Source: Streptomyces sp. H27-C3 (lineage in GTDB: Bacteria; Actinomycetota; Actinomycetes; Streptomycetales; Streptomycetaceae). Taken from it: a DNA stretch of 64,000 bases. The translations under genes were made by a program, and so were the position numbers. The stretch spans positions 173,456-237,455 of the forward strand of contig NZ_JASITA010000008.1 in NCBI RefSeq assembly GCF_030063415.1, given 5' to 3'. Below the pieces are notes generated by a model. The model made no database searches and had not been told where the DNA came from. It saw only the letters and a program-made list of their open reading frames with translations. This document shows positions 1-7,965 of the stretch, piece by piece (within the stretch, counting starts at the first letter, position 1; every line of letters starts with the position of its first letter).

Positions 1-387
1 AGGCATCGGCCCGGGAGCCGGTACGGGCATCGGCGCCGGCATCGGCGCCGGCTGTTGCCGGCCGTACCAGTCGCGCCGGTAGCCCTCGGGGTCGTACCAC
101 TCCTGAGGCTCGTGATACGGCTGCTGCTGAGGCTGCTGGTGTTGCCGTGACTGCTGCGGTTCGGGCTGAAGGGGACAGGAGGGGGCCTGAGGGCCCTGCT
201 GCGGCGCCATTGGCGCGGTCGAGGACTGGAACCACGGCGAGCCCTCCCCGCCCGGCAGCGGGTCGTTCAGCGGATCCGCGAGCCGGTCCACCGCCGCCTC
301 GAACTCGGCCGCCGCCCCGGCCTCGTACGCGACTTGCTCGTACGGACCCTCCTGGCCTGCGTCGTGTTCGGGGCGGAGCTCCGTCAC
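1..387 (-). CDS. Proline/glutamine-rich N-terminal part of a probable class E sortase (runs off the window)
   Basis: Only the first 129 or so residues are visible. They form an acidic start (VTELRPEHDAG), an Ala/Glu-rich stretch and a long Pro/Gln/Tyr-rich low-complexity region ending in repeated PAPMP units. No catalytic domain lies inside the window. The GTG start at 387 overlaps the TGA stop of the pabA-like gene (GTGA), so the two are translationally coupled. In Streptomyces the gene after this pabA is usually a second class E sortase with a long disordered N-terminus. The sortase identity is therefore inferred from gene order and not seen. Confidence 0.55.
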   Translation of the reverse strand, partial: MTELRPEHDAGQEGPYEQVAYEAGAAAEFEAAVDRLADPLNDPLPGGEGSPWFQSSTAPMAPQQGPQAPSCPLQPEPQQSRQHQQPQQQPYHEPQEWYDPEGYRRDWYGRQQPAPMPAPMPVPAPGPMP

Positions 388-1061
388 GCGACGGCCTTGC
401 CCTTCCCCGAGCTCTCAGCTTTGTTCGAGCAGTGGAGACCCCATCCCGGCGCGAGCCCGGCCGATCGCTCCACCGCGCCCGGATCGCCGCACTGCGCAAG
501 CCAGTTGGCCAGCATCAGATGCCCGTGTTCGGTCAGCACCGACTCGGGGTGGAACTGCACACCCTCCACCGGCAGGTCCCGGTGCCGCACGCCCATGATG
601 ATGCCGTCGGCCGTCCGCGCGGTGACCTCGAACTCGGCGGGCAGCGACCCGGGCTCCGCCGCCAGCGAGTGGTAGCGCGTCGCGGTGAACGGCGAGGGCA
701 GCCCGGCGAAGACGCCCACGCCCTCGTGCGTCACCGCGGACGTCTTGCCGTGCAGCAGCTCGGGTGCCCGGCCCACCACACCGCCGTACGCCACCGCCAT
801 CGACTGCATGCCCAGACAGACGCCGAAGACCGGCACTCCCGTCGCCGCGCAGTGGCGCACCATGTCGACGCACACACCGGCCTGCTCGGGCGCCCCGGGT
901 CCCGGCGAGAGCAGCACGCCGTCGAAGCCGTCCTGGGCGTGGCTCAGCTCGACCTCGTCGTTGCGCAGCACCTCGCACTCGGCGCCCAGCTGGTACAGGT
1001 ACTGGACCAGGTTGAAGACGAAGCTGTCGTAGTTGTCGACGACGAGGATGCGCGCGCTCAC
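384..1061 (-). CDS. pabA: Class I glutamine amidotransferase, anthranilate/aminodeoxychorismate synthase component II
   Basis: Predicted 225 aa. This family hydrolyses glutamine and channels ammonia to a chorismate-using partner for tryptophan or folate synthesis. The catalytic Cys82 is in FGVCLGMQ, His171 and Glu173 are in QFHPESVL, and the oxyanion motif LSPGPGAPEQAG is present. The start chosen is the GTG at 1061, which overlaps the stop of the small membrane gene upstream (GTGA); the frame stays open further upstream but only over the neighbouring gene. The C-terminal 30 residues are a low-complexity tail. No component I gene is nearby, so the PabA versus TrpG role cannot be settled; PabA is the usual name at this locus. 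Confidence 0.85.
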   Translation of the reverse strand: MSARILVVDNYDSFVFNLVQYLYQLGAECEVLRNDEVELSHAQDGFDGVLLSPGPGAPEQAGVCVDMVRHCAATGVPVFGVCLGMQSMAVAYGGVVGRAPELLHGKTSAVTHEGVGVFAGLPSPFTATRYHSLAAEPGSLPAEFEVTARTADGIIMGVRHRDLPVEGVQFHPESVLTEHGHLMLANWLAQCGDPGAVERSAGLAPGWGLHCSNKAESSGKGKAVA

Positions 1062-1228
1062 GGGCCCGACCCTCCGTCGACCGTCACATCGTTGAACGGG
1101 AGCAGCGGCTCCGCCCACGGAAAGACGTACTGGAACAGCGCATAGACGACCGCGAGGATCAGTACAAAGGCGACGAACGCCCGCACCCATACGTTGCCCG
1201 GCAGATGCCGCCAGATCCAGCCGTACAT
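1058..1228 (-). CDS. Small conserved membrane protein (56 aa)
   Basis: The protein begins MYGWIWRHLPGN and has one strong transmembrane helix at about residues 15-34 (VRAFVAFVLILAVVYALFQY). A short outer segment rich in Pro and acidic residues ends in VDGGSGP. The ATG at 1228 has a good ribosome binding site (GGAAGGGA), and the stop overlaps the pabA start. Small single-span proteins sit here between the sortase and pabA genes in Streptomyces. The function is unknown; a link to sortase or division proteins is only inference from position. Confidence 0.75.
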   Translation of the reverse strand: MYGWIWRHLPGNVWVRAFVAFVLILAVVYALFQYVFPWAEPLLPFNDVTVDGGSGP

Positions 1229-1262
1229 GCTGTCCCTTCCGTTCGGTCCGGGACCCAGAGTA

Positions 1263-1422
1263 ACGACCTCGGGGGCAATGGGGCGTGGATCAGCGAGTGG
1301 CGTCCTGCGGCTTCGCGTCCAAGGCGGAGGAGGGAGGCGACGCGGAGCGTCGTCGGCCGACGACAACGCCGGAGGCGGAGTCGCGGGACATCGGGAGCCC
1401 GCGCTATCGCCCCCGAGGTCGT
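1263..1422. repeat. 160-bp segment bounded by a perfect 14-bp inverted repeat
   Basis: ACGACCTCGGGGGC at 1263-1276 is matched by its exact complement at 1409-1422. The interior holds a perfect 16-bp palindrome, GTCGTCGGCCGACGAC (1349-1364), and other short repeats. It fills most of the gap between the sortase gene (stop at 1449) and the small membrane gene (start at 1228). Size and symmetry fit a MITE-like element or a long transcribed stem-loop. No target duplication was recognised. Confidence 0.5.
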
Positions 1423-1448
1423 AAAGGGCGGCGGCCGTGGCTTGTGGG

Positions 1449-2147
1449 TCAGCGGCGCAAAGCGGGCGGCTCGCCCTTCTCGACGGGCTGGGTGGCGTCC
1501 AGGTGCGCCCACACGATCAGCCGGTGGCTGCTGCCCCATTCCGGGTCGCACGTCGTCAGGGTCAGATAGCGCCCAGGACCGACGAAATCGATCGCGTTCC
1601 GCACCAGCGGGCGCGGCACCGGGTCGATCACACCGGTGTCGCCCGGCACGGTCAGGTAGGGCTTGTTGTCGATGCGGTACGTGAACCAGGTCGCCCCGTC
1701 GGTCAGCACTACGGCGTCGCCCGGCCGCAGCTTCGGGAAGTCCTTGAAGGGGTCGCCGTAGGTGCGGCGGTGACCGGCGACGGAGAAGTTCCCCTTCTGC
1801 CCGAGCCGCGCGGTCCCCGCGTAGTGGCCGAGCCCCTTCTTCAGGGTCTTCACCTTCGTGCCCTCCAGGACCGGCCAGTCCCAGCCCTTGCCGAGCCGCG
1901 GCACGTACATCACCGCGAAGGGTTTGCCCGGCCGGTACGCCGCGGGGTCGGGCGGCGAGCCCTGCACGGGCGCCGAGCGGTCCGGGACGGCGCCCTGCGC
2001 CCACTGGTCCTGGAGCTGGTCGATCTGCCCGTCGCTCGCGTCGGCGGCCTTCACGCCGGTCCAGAACATCACGTACACCACGAAAAGGACGATCACCGTG
2101 CCGATGGTGATGGACAGTTCGCTGAAGGTCCTGACGACCAGTCGCAC
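1449..2147 (-). CDS. Class E sortase
   Basis: About 232 aa. Sortases are membrane-bound transpeptidases that attach secreted proteins to the cell wall. There is an N-terminal transmembrane anchor (about residues 10-30), then the sortase barrel with catalytic His in SVAGHRRTYG, Cys in LTLTTCDPEW and the downstream Arg in SSHRLIVW. TLTTC followed by DP is typical of class E enzymes of high-GC actinobacteria. A GGGGGAG ribosome binding site sits 9 nt before the GTG at 2147; a GTG at 2153 and a TTG at 2165 are alternatives. The stop is followed by a 220-bp gap that contains the inverted-repeat element. Confidence 0.88.
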   Translation of the reverse strand: MRLVVRTFSELSITIGTVIVLFVVYVMFWTGVKAADASDGQIDQLQDQWAQGAVPDRSAPVQGSPPDPAAYRPGKPFAVMYVPRLGKGWDWPVLEGTKVKTLKKGLGHYAGTARLGQKGNFSVAGHRRTYGDPFKDFPKLRPGDAVVLTDGATWFTYRIDNKPYLTVPGDTGVIDPVPRPLVRNAIDFVGPGRYLTLTTCDPEWGSSHRLIVWAHLDATQPVEKGEPPALRR

Positions 2148-2179
2148 CGACACCGGCTCCCCCAAGCACTACCCGCCGG

Positions 2180-2959
2180 TCACCCGACGGGACTCGCGTA
2201 GTGGAGATCCACTGTGCCCGAGTAGCCGGGCAGAGTCATCGCCTCGTGTTCGTCAACTTTCCACCCGAGCCCGTACGCCTTCACGTACAGCTGGTAATTC
2301 TGAATCGCCGTGGAGGCCGTGAGCGCGCGCTGGAGCCGGTCCGGGTCGCCGACGGCCGTGACCTTGTACGGCGGCGAGTAGACGCGGCCCTGGAGGATCA
2401 GGGTGTTCCCGACGCAGCGCACGGCGCTGGTCGAGATCAGCCGCTGGTCCATGACCCTGATCCCCTCGGCGCCGCCCTGCCAGAGCGCGTTGACGACGGC
2501 CTGCAGGTCTTGCTGGTGAATGACCAGGTCATTGGGTTGCGGCTCGGGGTAGCCCGGGTTGGCGGTGGCGTTCGGCGGGGCGTCGTCGAGCGTGACGGTG
2601 AGGGCCTCGCCGGAGAGCTTCTTGGTGCCGGCCGACTGCTCCAGCGCCTTGAGCTTGGCGTCCTCGGCCTTGGTGCTGCCGTCGTCGCGCTGCGCGAGGG
2701 CGTCGACGTCCCCGCGGACGGCCGCGGTGGACTCCTCAAGCGTCGCGTTGTTGCGGCTGCGCTGCTGGATGAGGTCGGACAACTTCAGCAGGGAGTCGTC
2801 CGTGCGGATGTTGGTGCCCTTGGCCGTGTTGAAGCTGGTGACGAAGATGAGACCCGCGAGAGCGAAAACGGCAGCGGTCAGAAGCCTGACCGGCCGCAGG
2901 GCAGGGCGTCGGACCGGACGCCTAGCCGGCTCGGTGGGGGAGTCGGCAGAATTGCTCAA
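2180..2959 (-). CDS. DUF881 family membrane protein
   Basis: 259 aa with a TTG start at 2959. A basic proline-rich N-terminus is followed by one transmembrane helix (about residues 28-46). An extracytoplasmic coiled-coil-like stretch comes next (residues 50-110), then the conserved DUF881 domain with motifs resembling LTVTLDDAPP, WQGGAEGIRVMDQRL and GRVYSPPYKVTAVGDP. DUF881 genes lie next to crgA and sortase genes across actinobacteria and are suspected of a division-related role, but no biochemical function is established. It is divergent from crgA across a 140-bp intergenic region. Confidence 0.85.
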   Translation of the reverse strand: MSNSADSPTEPARRPVRRPALRPVRLLTAAVFALAGLIFVTSFNTAKGTNIRTDDSLLKLSDLIQQRSRNNATLEESTAAVRGDVDALAQRDDGSTKAEDAKLKALEQSAGTKKLSGEALTVTLDDAPPNATANPGYPEPQPNDLVIHQQDLQAVVNALWQGGAEGIRVMDQRLISTSAVRCVGNTLILQGRVYSPPYKVTAVGDPDRLQRALTASTAIQNYQLYVKAYGLGWKVDEHEAMTLPGYSGTVDLHYASPVG

Positions 2960-3099
2960 CGTACCCTTATCTCCTTCTACGCCGCGGAAGCACTACGCTA
3001 ACGGACGCCCGGGGGAGGCAGTGTTCCCGCAGCTCCCGCCCCAGGCACCAGCCACAGTTCCCTGCGCGGTAACGCAGCGCATCGACAGGAGAGTCCCTC

Positions 3100-3357
3100 G
3101 TGCCGAAGTCACGTATCCGCAAGAAGGCAGAATTCGCGACGCCTTCCGCCTCGAAGCAGGCAACGAGCATCAAGCTGACGAACCGCAGCTGGGTCGCCCC
3201 GATCATGTTGGCGTTCTTCCTGATCGGGCTCGCCTGGATCGTGGTCTTCTACGTGACCGAGGGCGATCTCCCGATCAAGAGCTTCGGCAACTGGAACATC
3301 GTGGTCGGCTTCGGCTTCATCGCCGCCGGCTTCGGTGTCTCCACGCAGTGGAAGTAG
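3100..3357 (+). CDS. crgA: Cell division protein CrgA
   Basis: 85 aa with a GTG start and an AGGAGAG ribosome binding site. The sequence shows the family pattern: a basic N-terminus ([12 protein letters not shown]) and two transmembrane helices (about residues 32-52 and 65-82) joined by a short loop containing GNWN. It ends GFGVSTQWK. CrgA localises to division sites in actinobacteria; in Streptomyces it affects FtsZ ring formation and the timing of sporulation septation. Its place next to DUF881 and sortase genes near the origin is conserved. Confidence 0.95.
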   Translation: MPKSRIRKKAEFATPSASKQATSIKLTNRSWVAPIMLAFFLIGLAWIVVFYVTEGDLPIKSFGNWNIVVGFGFIAAGFGVSTQWK

Positions 3358-3405
3358 CGCGTTCCAGGCCCCTCGCGGCCCGGTTCCGCAAGCCTTGACC
3401 AGAGG

Positions 3406-3606
3406 TTATCCACAGCGTTGTCCACACAGGTGGAAAAGGTCGGAAGATCTGTGGATAACTTCCAGGGTGTTGACACCGGTATGACCGGCCAGGCCCCCTG
3501 GGTGACACGGCCCGCCCCTTGCCCTTACTGGGAAAACTCAGTTCAGCGACAAGGGGCACAGCTGTTCCCCACAAGATGCACAAGATCCGCCACTCGCTGT
3601 GGACAA
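3406..3606. promoter_or_regulatory. DnaA-box cluster between crgA and the rhomboid gene
   Basis: Four near-ideal 9-mers lie within 201 bp: TTATCCACA at 3406-3414, TTGTCCACA at 3418-3426, the complement of TTATCCACA at 3450-3458, and the complement of TTGTCCACA at 3598-3606. Weaker matches occur at 3565-3573 (TTCCCCACA) and near 3622. These are the forms Streptomyces DnaA prefers. The gap has no credible gene. A DnaA-titrating or replication-control role is inferred; DnaA-box clusters outside oriC that restrain initiation have been described in Streptomyces. Confidence 0.75.
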
Positions 3607-3633
3607 CTGGGCGACAACCGGTGTGGAAATCGT

Positions 3634-4530
3634 TCAGGAGAGCGCGGCGGTGCGGACCAGCACCACGCCGAGAACGACGACCAGCACCAGGGCGCAGGTG
3701 CCCCACTGCACCAGGGCCCGATACTTGCGCGGCGCGTGCACCAGACCGATCGCCAGGGCGACCCCGGCGACCAGGCCGCCGATGTGCGCCTCCCAGGCGA
3801 TCCCGCTCCACGTGAAGGTGAAGAGCAGGTTCAGCGCGAGGAGCACCAGGACCGGCTTCATGTCGTAATTCATCCGTCGCATCAGCACGGTCGTGGCGCC
3901 CAGCAGCCCGAAAATCGCGCCGGACGCGCCGAGGGACGGCTGATTCGGTGCGGCGACGAGATAGGTGAGCGCGCTGCCGGCCAGGCCCGAGAGCAGATAG
4001 AGCGCCAGGAAGCGGGTGCGGCCAAGCGCTGCCTCCAGCGGGGCGCCGAGCCACCACAGGCCCAGCATGTTGAACCCGATGTGCCAGATCTCCTGGTGCA
4101 GGAACATCGCGGTGACCAGCCGGTACCACTGGCCGTCCGCGACCCCCACCACCTCGTTGACCTGAGGGTTGTAGGCGAGGCCGATGAGGTCGAGATCGCC
4201 GACGAGCCGGCTCCCGGTCGCCATCACCGCGATGAAGAGGGCCACATTGATGGCCAGCAACACCTTGGTGACCAGGCGCGGGTCCGCCGCGATCGTCCCG
4301 CCCGCCAGCGTGCGCGGCTGGTTCGCGGTCGGGGAGTGGCCCGTACCCGACCCCTCGCGGACACAGTCGGGACACTGGAAGCCGACCGAGGCGTCGACCA
4401 TGCACTCCGGGCAGATGGGGCGCTCACAGCGGGTGCACCGGATGCCCGTCTCGCGACCCGGGTGCCGGTAGCAGGTCGGCGGGCCGCCGGTGGCGGCGCT
4501 CTGGTCCGGGTTTCCTGGCGGCTGGTCCAT
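3634..4530 (-). CDS. Rhomboid family intramembrane serine protease with N-terminal zinc-finger
   Basis: 298 aa. Residues 20-56 carry a Cys/His pattern resembling a B-box-type zinc finger (C20, H23, C32, C35, C40, C43, C53, C56). The rhomboid core follows, with about seven hydrophobic helices. Catalytic Ser203 is in GASGAIFG and His249 in EAHIGG; the HQEIWHIGFN motif of the second core helix is present. Rhomboids cleave substrates within the membrane. The zinc-finger fusion is common in actinobacterial members. The target is unknown; the position beside crgA and cyclophilin is typical for Streptomyces. Confidence 0.93.
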   Translation of the reverse strand: MDQPPGNPDQSAATGGPPTCYRHPGRETGIRCTRCERPICPECMVDASVGFQCPDCVREGSGTGHSPTANQPRTLAGGTIAADPRLVTKVLLAINVALFIAVMATGSRLVGDLDLIGLAYNPQVNEVVGVADGQWYRLVTAMFLHQEIWHIGFNMLGLWWLGAPLEAALGRTRFLALYLLSGLAGSALTYLVAAPNQPSLGASGAIFGLLGATTVLMRRMNYDMKPVLVLLALNLLFTFTWSGIAWEAHIGGLVAGVALAIGLVHAPRKYRALVQWGTCALVLVVVLGVVLVRTAALS

Positions 4531-4681
4531 CGGTCCCCTTGAAACTGGTGCCTGTCGGCTCGGTGCCCAGTGGCGGTACGGCCCGCCGCACGGCTCAATG
4601 CACCACGCCCCGCCTATCCACTACGGACGGGCGGGGCGGGATGGTTCCCGTAAAGGCGTGCGGTCGTCGGACGAGCGGCCG

Positions 4682-5209
4682 TCAGCGGGTCTCGACGACG
4701 ACCGTCTCGATGACGATGTCGGAGACCGGACGGTCGGTGCGCGGGTTGGTCGGCGCGGCGATGATGCCGTCCACGACCTTCTGGCTGGCCGGGTCCGTGA
4801 TCTCACCGAAAATGGTGTGCTTGCGGGTCAGCCAGGCCGTCGGCGACACCGTGATGAAGAACTGCGAGCCGTTGGTGCCCGGACCCGCGTTGGCCATCGC
4901 CAGCAGGTACGGCTTGTCGAAGGCGAGGTCGGGGTGGAACTCGTCCGCGAACTCGTAACCGGGGCCACCCGTACCGTTGCCCAGCGGGTCACCGCCCTGG
5001 ATCATGAAGCCGCTGATCACACGGTGGAAGACGGTCCCGTCGTACAGCCGGTCCGTGACCTTCTTGCCGGAGGTCGGGTTCGTCCACTCCCGCTCACCGT
5101 TGGCGAGCTCCACGAAGTTCTTGACCGTCTTGGGTGCGTGGTTCGGCAGGAGCCGTACCTGGATGTCGCCCTGGTTGGTCTTCAGGGTGGCGTAAAGCTG
5201 CTCGGCCAC
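4682..5209 (-). CDS. Peptidyl-prolyl cis-trans isomerase, cyclophilin type
   Basis: About 175 aa. The cyclophilin fold is complete, with the active-site signatures YDGTVFHRVISGFMIQGGDP and GTNGSQFFIT. The conserved late Trp of human cyclophilin A is replaced in the WLTRKHTIFGEI segment, as in many bacterial forms. There is no signal peptide, so it is cytoplasmic. The GTG at 5209 is preceded by GAGGAAGG at good spacing; an in-frame ATG at 5236 would add nine residues. It accelerates proline isomerisation during folding. Confidence 0.93.
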   Translation of the reverse strand: MAEQLYATLKTNQGDIQVRLLPNHAPKTVKNFVELANGEREWTNPTSGKKVTDRLYDGTVFHRVISGFMIQGGDPLGNGTGGPGYEFADEFHPDLAFDKPYLLAMANAGPGTNGSQFFITVSPTAWLTRKHTIFGEITDPASQKVVDGIIAAPTNPRTDRPVSDIVIETVVVETR

Positions 5210-5481
5210 GGTGCTGCCTTCCTCAAACGTCTGCATTGATATGTCCGATCCTCGCACGGACCGGATTGCGACGAGTAGCGGCGGAACCGGGGCGCTCAGC
5301 GGCAAACCGTGGCATTGTCGCTGACAAGCTCCCCTTGCACCGCAATGCCCGAAGTCACCCCGCATGACCCTTTTCATGACCCGGATGCCCGTTCATACGT
5401 GCCTCGGAGGCCGCTGACAGGCATGATCTCGAAATGGGCGGAAAGGCGAGTAACCGAACCGCCACCAAGGAGGAGGATCCA

Positions 5482-6186
5482 GTGACCCGCATCGACAGCG
5501 TGCGCGCCGCATCCGAATCGGCCAAGGAGAGCGTGCTGCACGCCGCGGAAGTGGTGGCGCCCTACGCCGGTACGGCCAAGGACCAGGCCACGCATTTTGC
5601 GCACGAGACCCGCGTACGGCTCGCGCCCAAAGTGTCGCAAGCAGCACAGCAGGCCAAGGTCCAATACGGAGCACATGTGGCACCGCGGGTGGAGCAGGCC
5701 CGCACCCATGTGCCCCCGAAGGTCGACAAGGCCGCGCACCGGGCCGCCGTTCGCACCCGGCACGCCGCCCGACAGGCCGCGGACTACACGGTGCCGCGTG
5801 TGGAACACGCGGTGGCCAGCGCCCAGCCCCTTCGCGAGGAGGCCACCGCACGCAGCGCGGCGGCCCTGGCCGCCCTGCGCGGACAGGTCTCGCAGAAGGA
5901 GATCAGGAAGCTCGTCAAGAAGCACGAGCGGCGGGCGAGGGCCGGCCGTCTTGCCAAGGGCCTCGCCGTGGTCGGCGTGCTGGCGGGCGGCGCTTTCGCC
6001 GCCTGGAAGTGGTGGGACAAGCAGGCCAACCCCGATTGGCTGGTCGAGCCCCCCGCCGCCACCGAGGTTCCCGACCGTGCGCCGCTGACCTCGGTCGACG
6101 GCAGTGGTCAGGCACTCGATCCCGAGGTTCAGGCCAAACAGGCCGAAGCCGAGGCCGAGTCGGCGAAGCGCGACAAGAGCACCTGA
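5482..6186 (+). CDS. DUF5324-type helical membrane-associated protein
   Basis: 234 aa. The GTG at 5482 has a strong GGAGGAGG ribosome binding site; an upstream in-frame ATG at 5434 lacks one. The N-terminal two thirds is Ala/Lys/Arg/His-rich amphipathic helix with repeated VAPYAGTAK/VAPRVEQAR-like units, like apolipoprotein or LEA-type proteins. A hydrophobic helix follows at about residues 172-190 (AVVGVLAGGAFAAWKWW), then an acidic tail. It matches a Streptomyces-specific family known only as a domain of unknown function. A terminator follows. Confidence 0.75.
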   Translation: MTRIDSVRAASESAKESVLHAAEVVAPYAGTAKDQATHFAHETRVRLAPKVSQAAQQAKVQYGAHVAPRVEQARTHVPPKVDKAAHRAAVRTRHAARQAADYTVPRVEHAVASAQPLREEATARSAAALAALRGQVSQKEIRKLVKKHERRARAGRLAKGLAVVGVLAGGAFAAWKWWDKQANPDWLVEPPAATEVPDRAPLTSVDGSGQALDPEVQAKQAEAEAESAKRDKST

Positions 6187-6240
6187 CATACCCAAGTAGT
6201 CACGCACTTAAGTAGTCACGTACTCAGCATGAAGAGGCGG

Positions 6241-6273
6241 GTGCCTGCGGCCACGATTCGTGGCCGCAGGCAC
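6241..6273 (+). terminator. Hairpin terminator after the DUF5324 gene
   Basis: A perfect 15-bp stem (6241-6255 with 6259-6273) has a 3-nt loop and lies 55 bp after the stop. It lacks a U-tract and is followed directly by a C homopolymer. Confidence 0.7.
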
Positions 6274-6291
6274 CCCCCCCCCCCCCCCCCC
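6273..6291 (+). repeat. 19-nt cytosine homopolymer
   Basis: Nineteen consecutive C residues directly follow a strong hairpin. Such a run is prone to slippage and to sequencing error, so its true length is uncertain. Confidence 0.8.
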
Positions 6292-6390
6292 TCCGCCGCG
6301 TCCCGGAGCGGGCTGGTACGCGGGGCGCAGAATCGGCCGGTTTTCCGGTTCTGCTTCAAGGACGGCAAGCTGATCGAGAAGAAGTCCTAA

Positions 6391-6504
6391 GGCGAGGCCA
6401 CCGTGAAGACGTATGTCAGCCGTATCCTGGCGAAGCTGGAGTGCGAGAACAGGGTGCGGGGCGCCTTGCTGGCCCGGGACGCCGAGGAGTTCCTCCGCGA
6501 GTAG
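6391..6504 (+). pseudogene. Remnant of a NarL/LuxR-type response regulator (C-terminal HTH only)
   Basis: An open frame of 37 codons without a start reads GEATVKTYVSRILAKLE, then ENRVRGALLARDAEEFLRE and a stop. This is the recognition-helix half of a LuxR-type HTH and the usual C-terminal tail of a NarL-family regulator. The receiver domain and the first half of the HTH are missing. Immediately upstream another short frame ends FKDGKLIEKKS, probably the tail of an unrelated gene. The segment is a deletion scar. Confidence 0.7.
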
Positions 6505-6608
6505 CGTGATTGGGCGGGCGAAGCACGGGCACTGAGTCTCCGGAAGGCACCGGCCATTCATAAAATTGGGGACCGTGATCACGGTGGCGACTGAGCGGCG
6601 ACAGACTC

Positions 6609-7580
6609 ATGACTGAGGCCGAGGACAGTTCAGGCAACGGCTCCGACGACAGGACGCTCCTCGAAGGGCTGACGGTCGACGACCGTAACCCCGAGCGGCC
6701 CATACTGCTGGACGACGACGGGGGGCCGCTTCAGACCTGGCGGGAGAACCATCCGTACGACCTCAAGATCCGGCGCCAGGAGTACGAGCAGAGCAAGCGG
6801 ATGCTGCAGATCGAGATGCTCAAGCTGCAGCGATGGGTTCGCGAGACCGGTCAGCGGCTCGTGGTGCTCTGTGAGGGGCGGGACGCGGCCGGCAAGGGCG
6901 GCACCATCCAGCGCTTCACCGAGCGGCTCAACCCCCGCGGCGCCCGCGTGGTGGCTCTGGACAAGCCCACCGAACGCGAGAGCGGCCAGTGGTACTTCCA
7001 GCGTTACGTCGCCCACCTCCCGGCCGCGGGGGAGATCGCCTTCTTCGACCGCTCCTGGTACAACCGGGCGGGAGTCGAGCGCGTGATGGGCTTCTGCACA
7101 CCGCCCGAGTGCCGGAACTTCCTCGAACAGACCCCGTTGTTCGAGCAGATGCTGACCGACGACGGCGTCCTGCTGGTGAAGTTCTGGTTCTCGGTCTCCC
7201 GCAACGAGCAGCGCACGCGGTTCGCCATCCGTCAGGTCGACCCGGTCAGGCAGTGGAAGCTGTCGCCGACGGATCTCGCCTCGCTGGATCTGTGGGACGC
7301 GTACACCGCGGCGAAGGTCGACATGTTCCGGGCCACCGACACCGAGCACGCGCCCTGGACCGTCGTGAAGAACAACGACAAGAGGCGCGGCAGGCTGGAG
7401 GCGATGCGCAGCCTGCTGTGGCGCTTCGACTACACCGACAGGGACGACAAGGCGATCGGCAAGCCCGACCCGCTGATCGTCGGCCCGGCGGACACCCTGC
7501 TGGAGGCCGGCGAGGGGAACAGCACGCTCTCACCGACCCCGCTGGCCAGGCACCACGACGGCCCCGGCGACCATCCCTGA
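6609..7580 (+). CDS. ppk2: Polyphosphate kinase 2 (PPK2 family)
   Basis: 323 aa. PPK2 enzymes transfer phosphate between polyphosphate and nucleotides, usually making NDP or NTP from polyphosphate. The Walker A motif GRDAAGKGGT is at about residues 90-99, the Walker B/lid region is FFDRSWYNRAGVERVMGF, and SRNEQRTRF and WTVVKNNDKRRGRLE match the family. Length is normal for a single-domain class I enzyme with a short Asp-rich N-terminal extension. It is monocistronic, between a degraded regulator and a convergent terminator. Confidence 0.94.
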   Translation: MTEAEDSSGNGSDDRTLLEGLTVDDRNPERPILLDDDGGPLQTWRENHPYDLKIRRQEYEQSKRMLQIEMLKLQRWVRETGQRLVVLCEGRDAAGKGGTIQRFTERLNPRGARVVALDKPTERESGQWYFQRYVAHLPAAGEIAFFDRSWYNRAGVERVMGFCTPPECRNFLEQTPLFEQMLTDDGVLLVKFWFSVSRNEQRTRFAIRQVDPVRQWKLSPTDLASLDLWDAYTAAKVDMFRATDTEHAPWTVVKNNDKRRGRLEAMRSLLWRFDYTDRDDKAIGKPDPLIVGPADTLLEAGEGNSTLSPTPLARHHDGPGDHP

Positions 7581-7622
7581 GCCGGTACGCACGGCGGTAC
7601 GGACTGGCGCGGTACGGACTGG

Positions 7623-7662
7623 CTGCGGCCCGGACGGGAGAGTTCCTCCGTCCGGGCCGCAG
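7623..7662. terminator. Bidirectional terminator between ppk2 and the csbD-like gene
   Basis: A perfect 15-bp GC-rich stem (7623-7637 with 7648-7662) with a 10-nt loop lies between the convergent stops at 7580 and 7678. Confidence 0.8.
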
Positions 7663-7677
7663 AAGCAGATCGGTACG

Positions 7678-7857
7678 TCAGTGCTTGAACGTGTCCTTGA
7701 TCTTTTCCTTCGCCTGACGCGCGTCACCCTTGGACTGCTCGACCCGGCCTTCGGCCTCAAGGGACTCATTGCCCACGGCCCGGCCTGCGGTTTCCTTGAC
7801 CTTGCCCTTGACCTGTTCGGTCTTCGCCTTGGACTTTTCGTTCTTCTTGTCAGTCAC
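7678..7857 (-). CDS. CsbD-like stress protein
   Basis: 59 aa, highly charged and Lys/Glu/Ala-rich, with the CsbD pattern KTEQVKGKVKETAGRAVGN followed by SLEAEGRVEQSKGDARQAKEK. CsbD proteins are small hydrophilic stress proteins; in Bacillus the gene belongs to the SigB regulon. The GTG at 7857 (VTDKKNEK) is chosen; a GTG at 7866 is possible. A general-stress role fits the nearby SigB-type sigma factor, but this is inference. Confidence 0.9.
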   Translation of the reverse strand: MTDKKNEKSKAKTEQVKGKVKETAGRAVGNESLEAEGRVEQSKGDARQAKEKIKDTFKH

Positions 7858-7965
7858 AACAATCACGCCCTGTCCTGCCGGTGGATGGTGGGGACACTTT
7901 TCATGTGACCGCAAAAGCGCCCCCCCAAACGTGCCACTGGAATACGTGCCACCAACATCAGGGCA

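Noticed and set aside
6630..7349. 239-codon open frame opposite ppk2
   Set aside because: It is a GC-rich antisense shadow of PPK2, with no ribosome binding site and no recognisable domain.
7864..7914. Longer N-terminus for the CsbD-like protein
   Set aside because: The extra residues (MRSHEKCPHHPPAGQG) are unlike the family, and the conserved part begins at the GTG at 7857.
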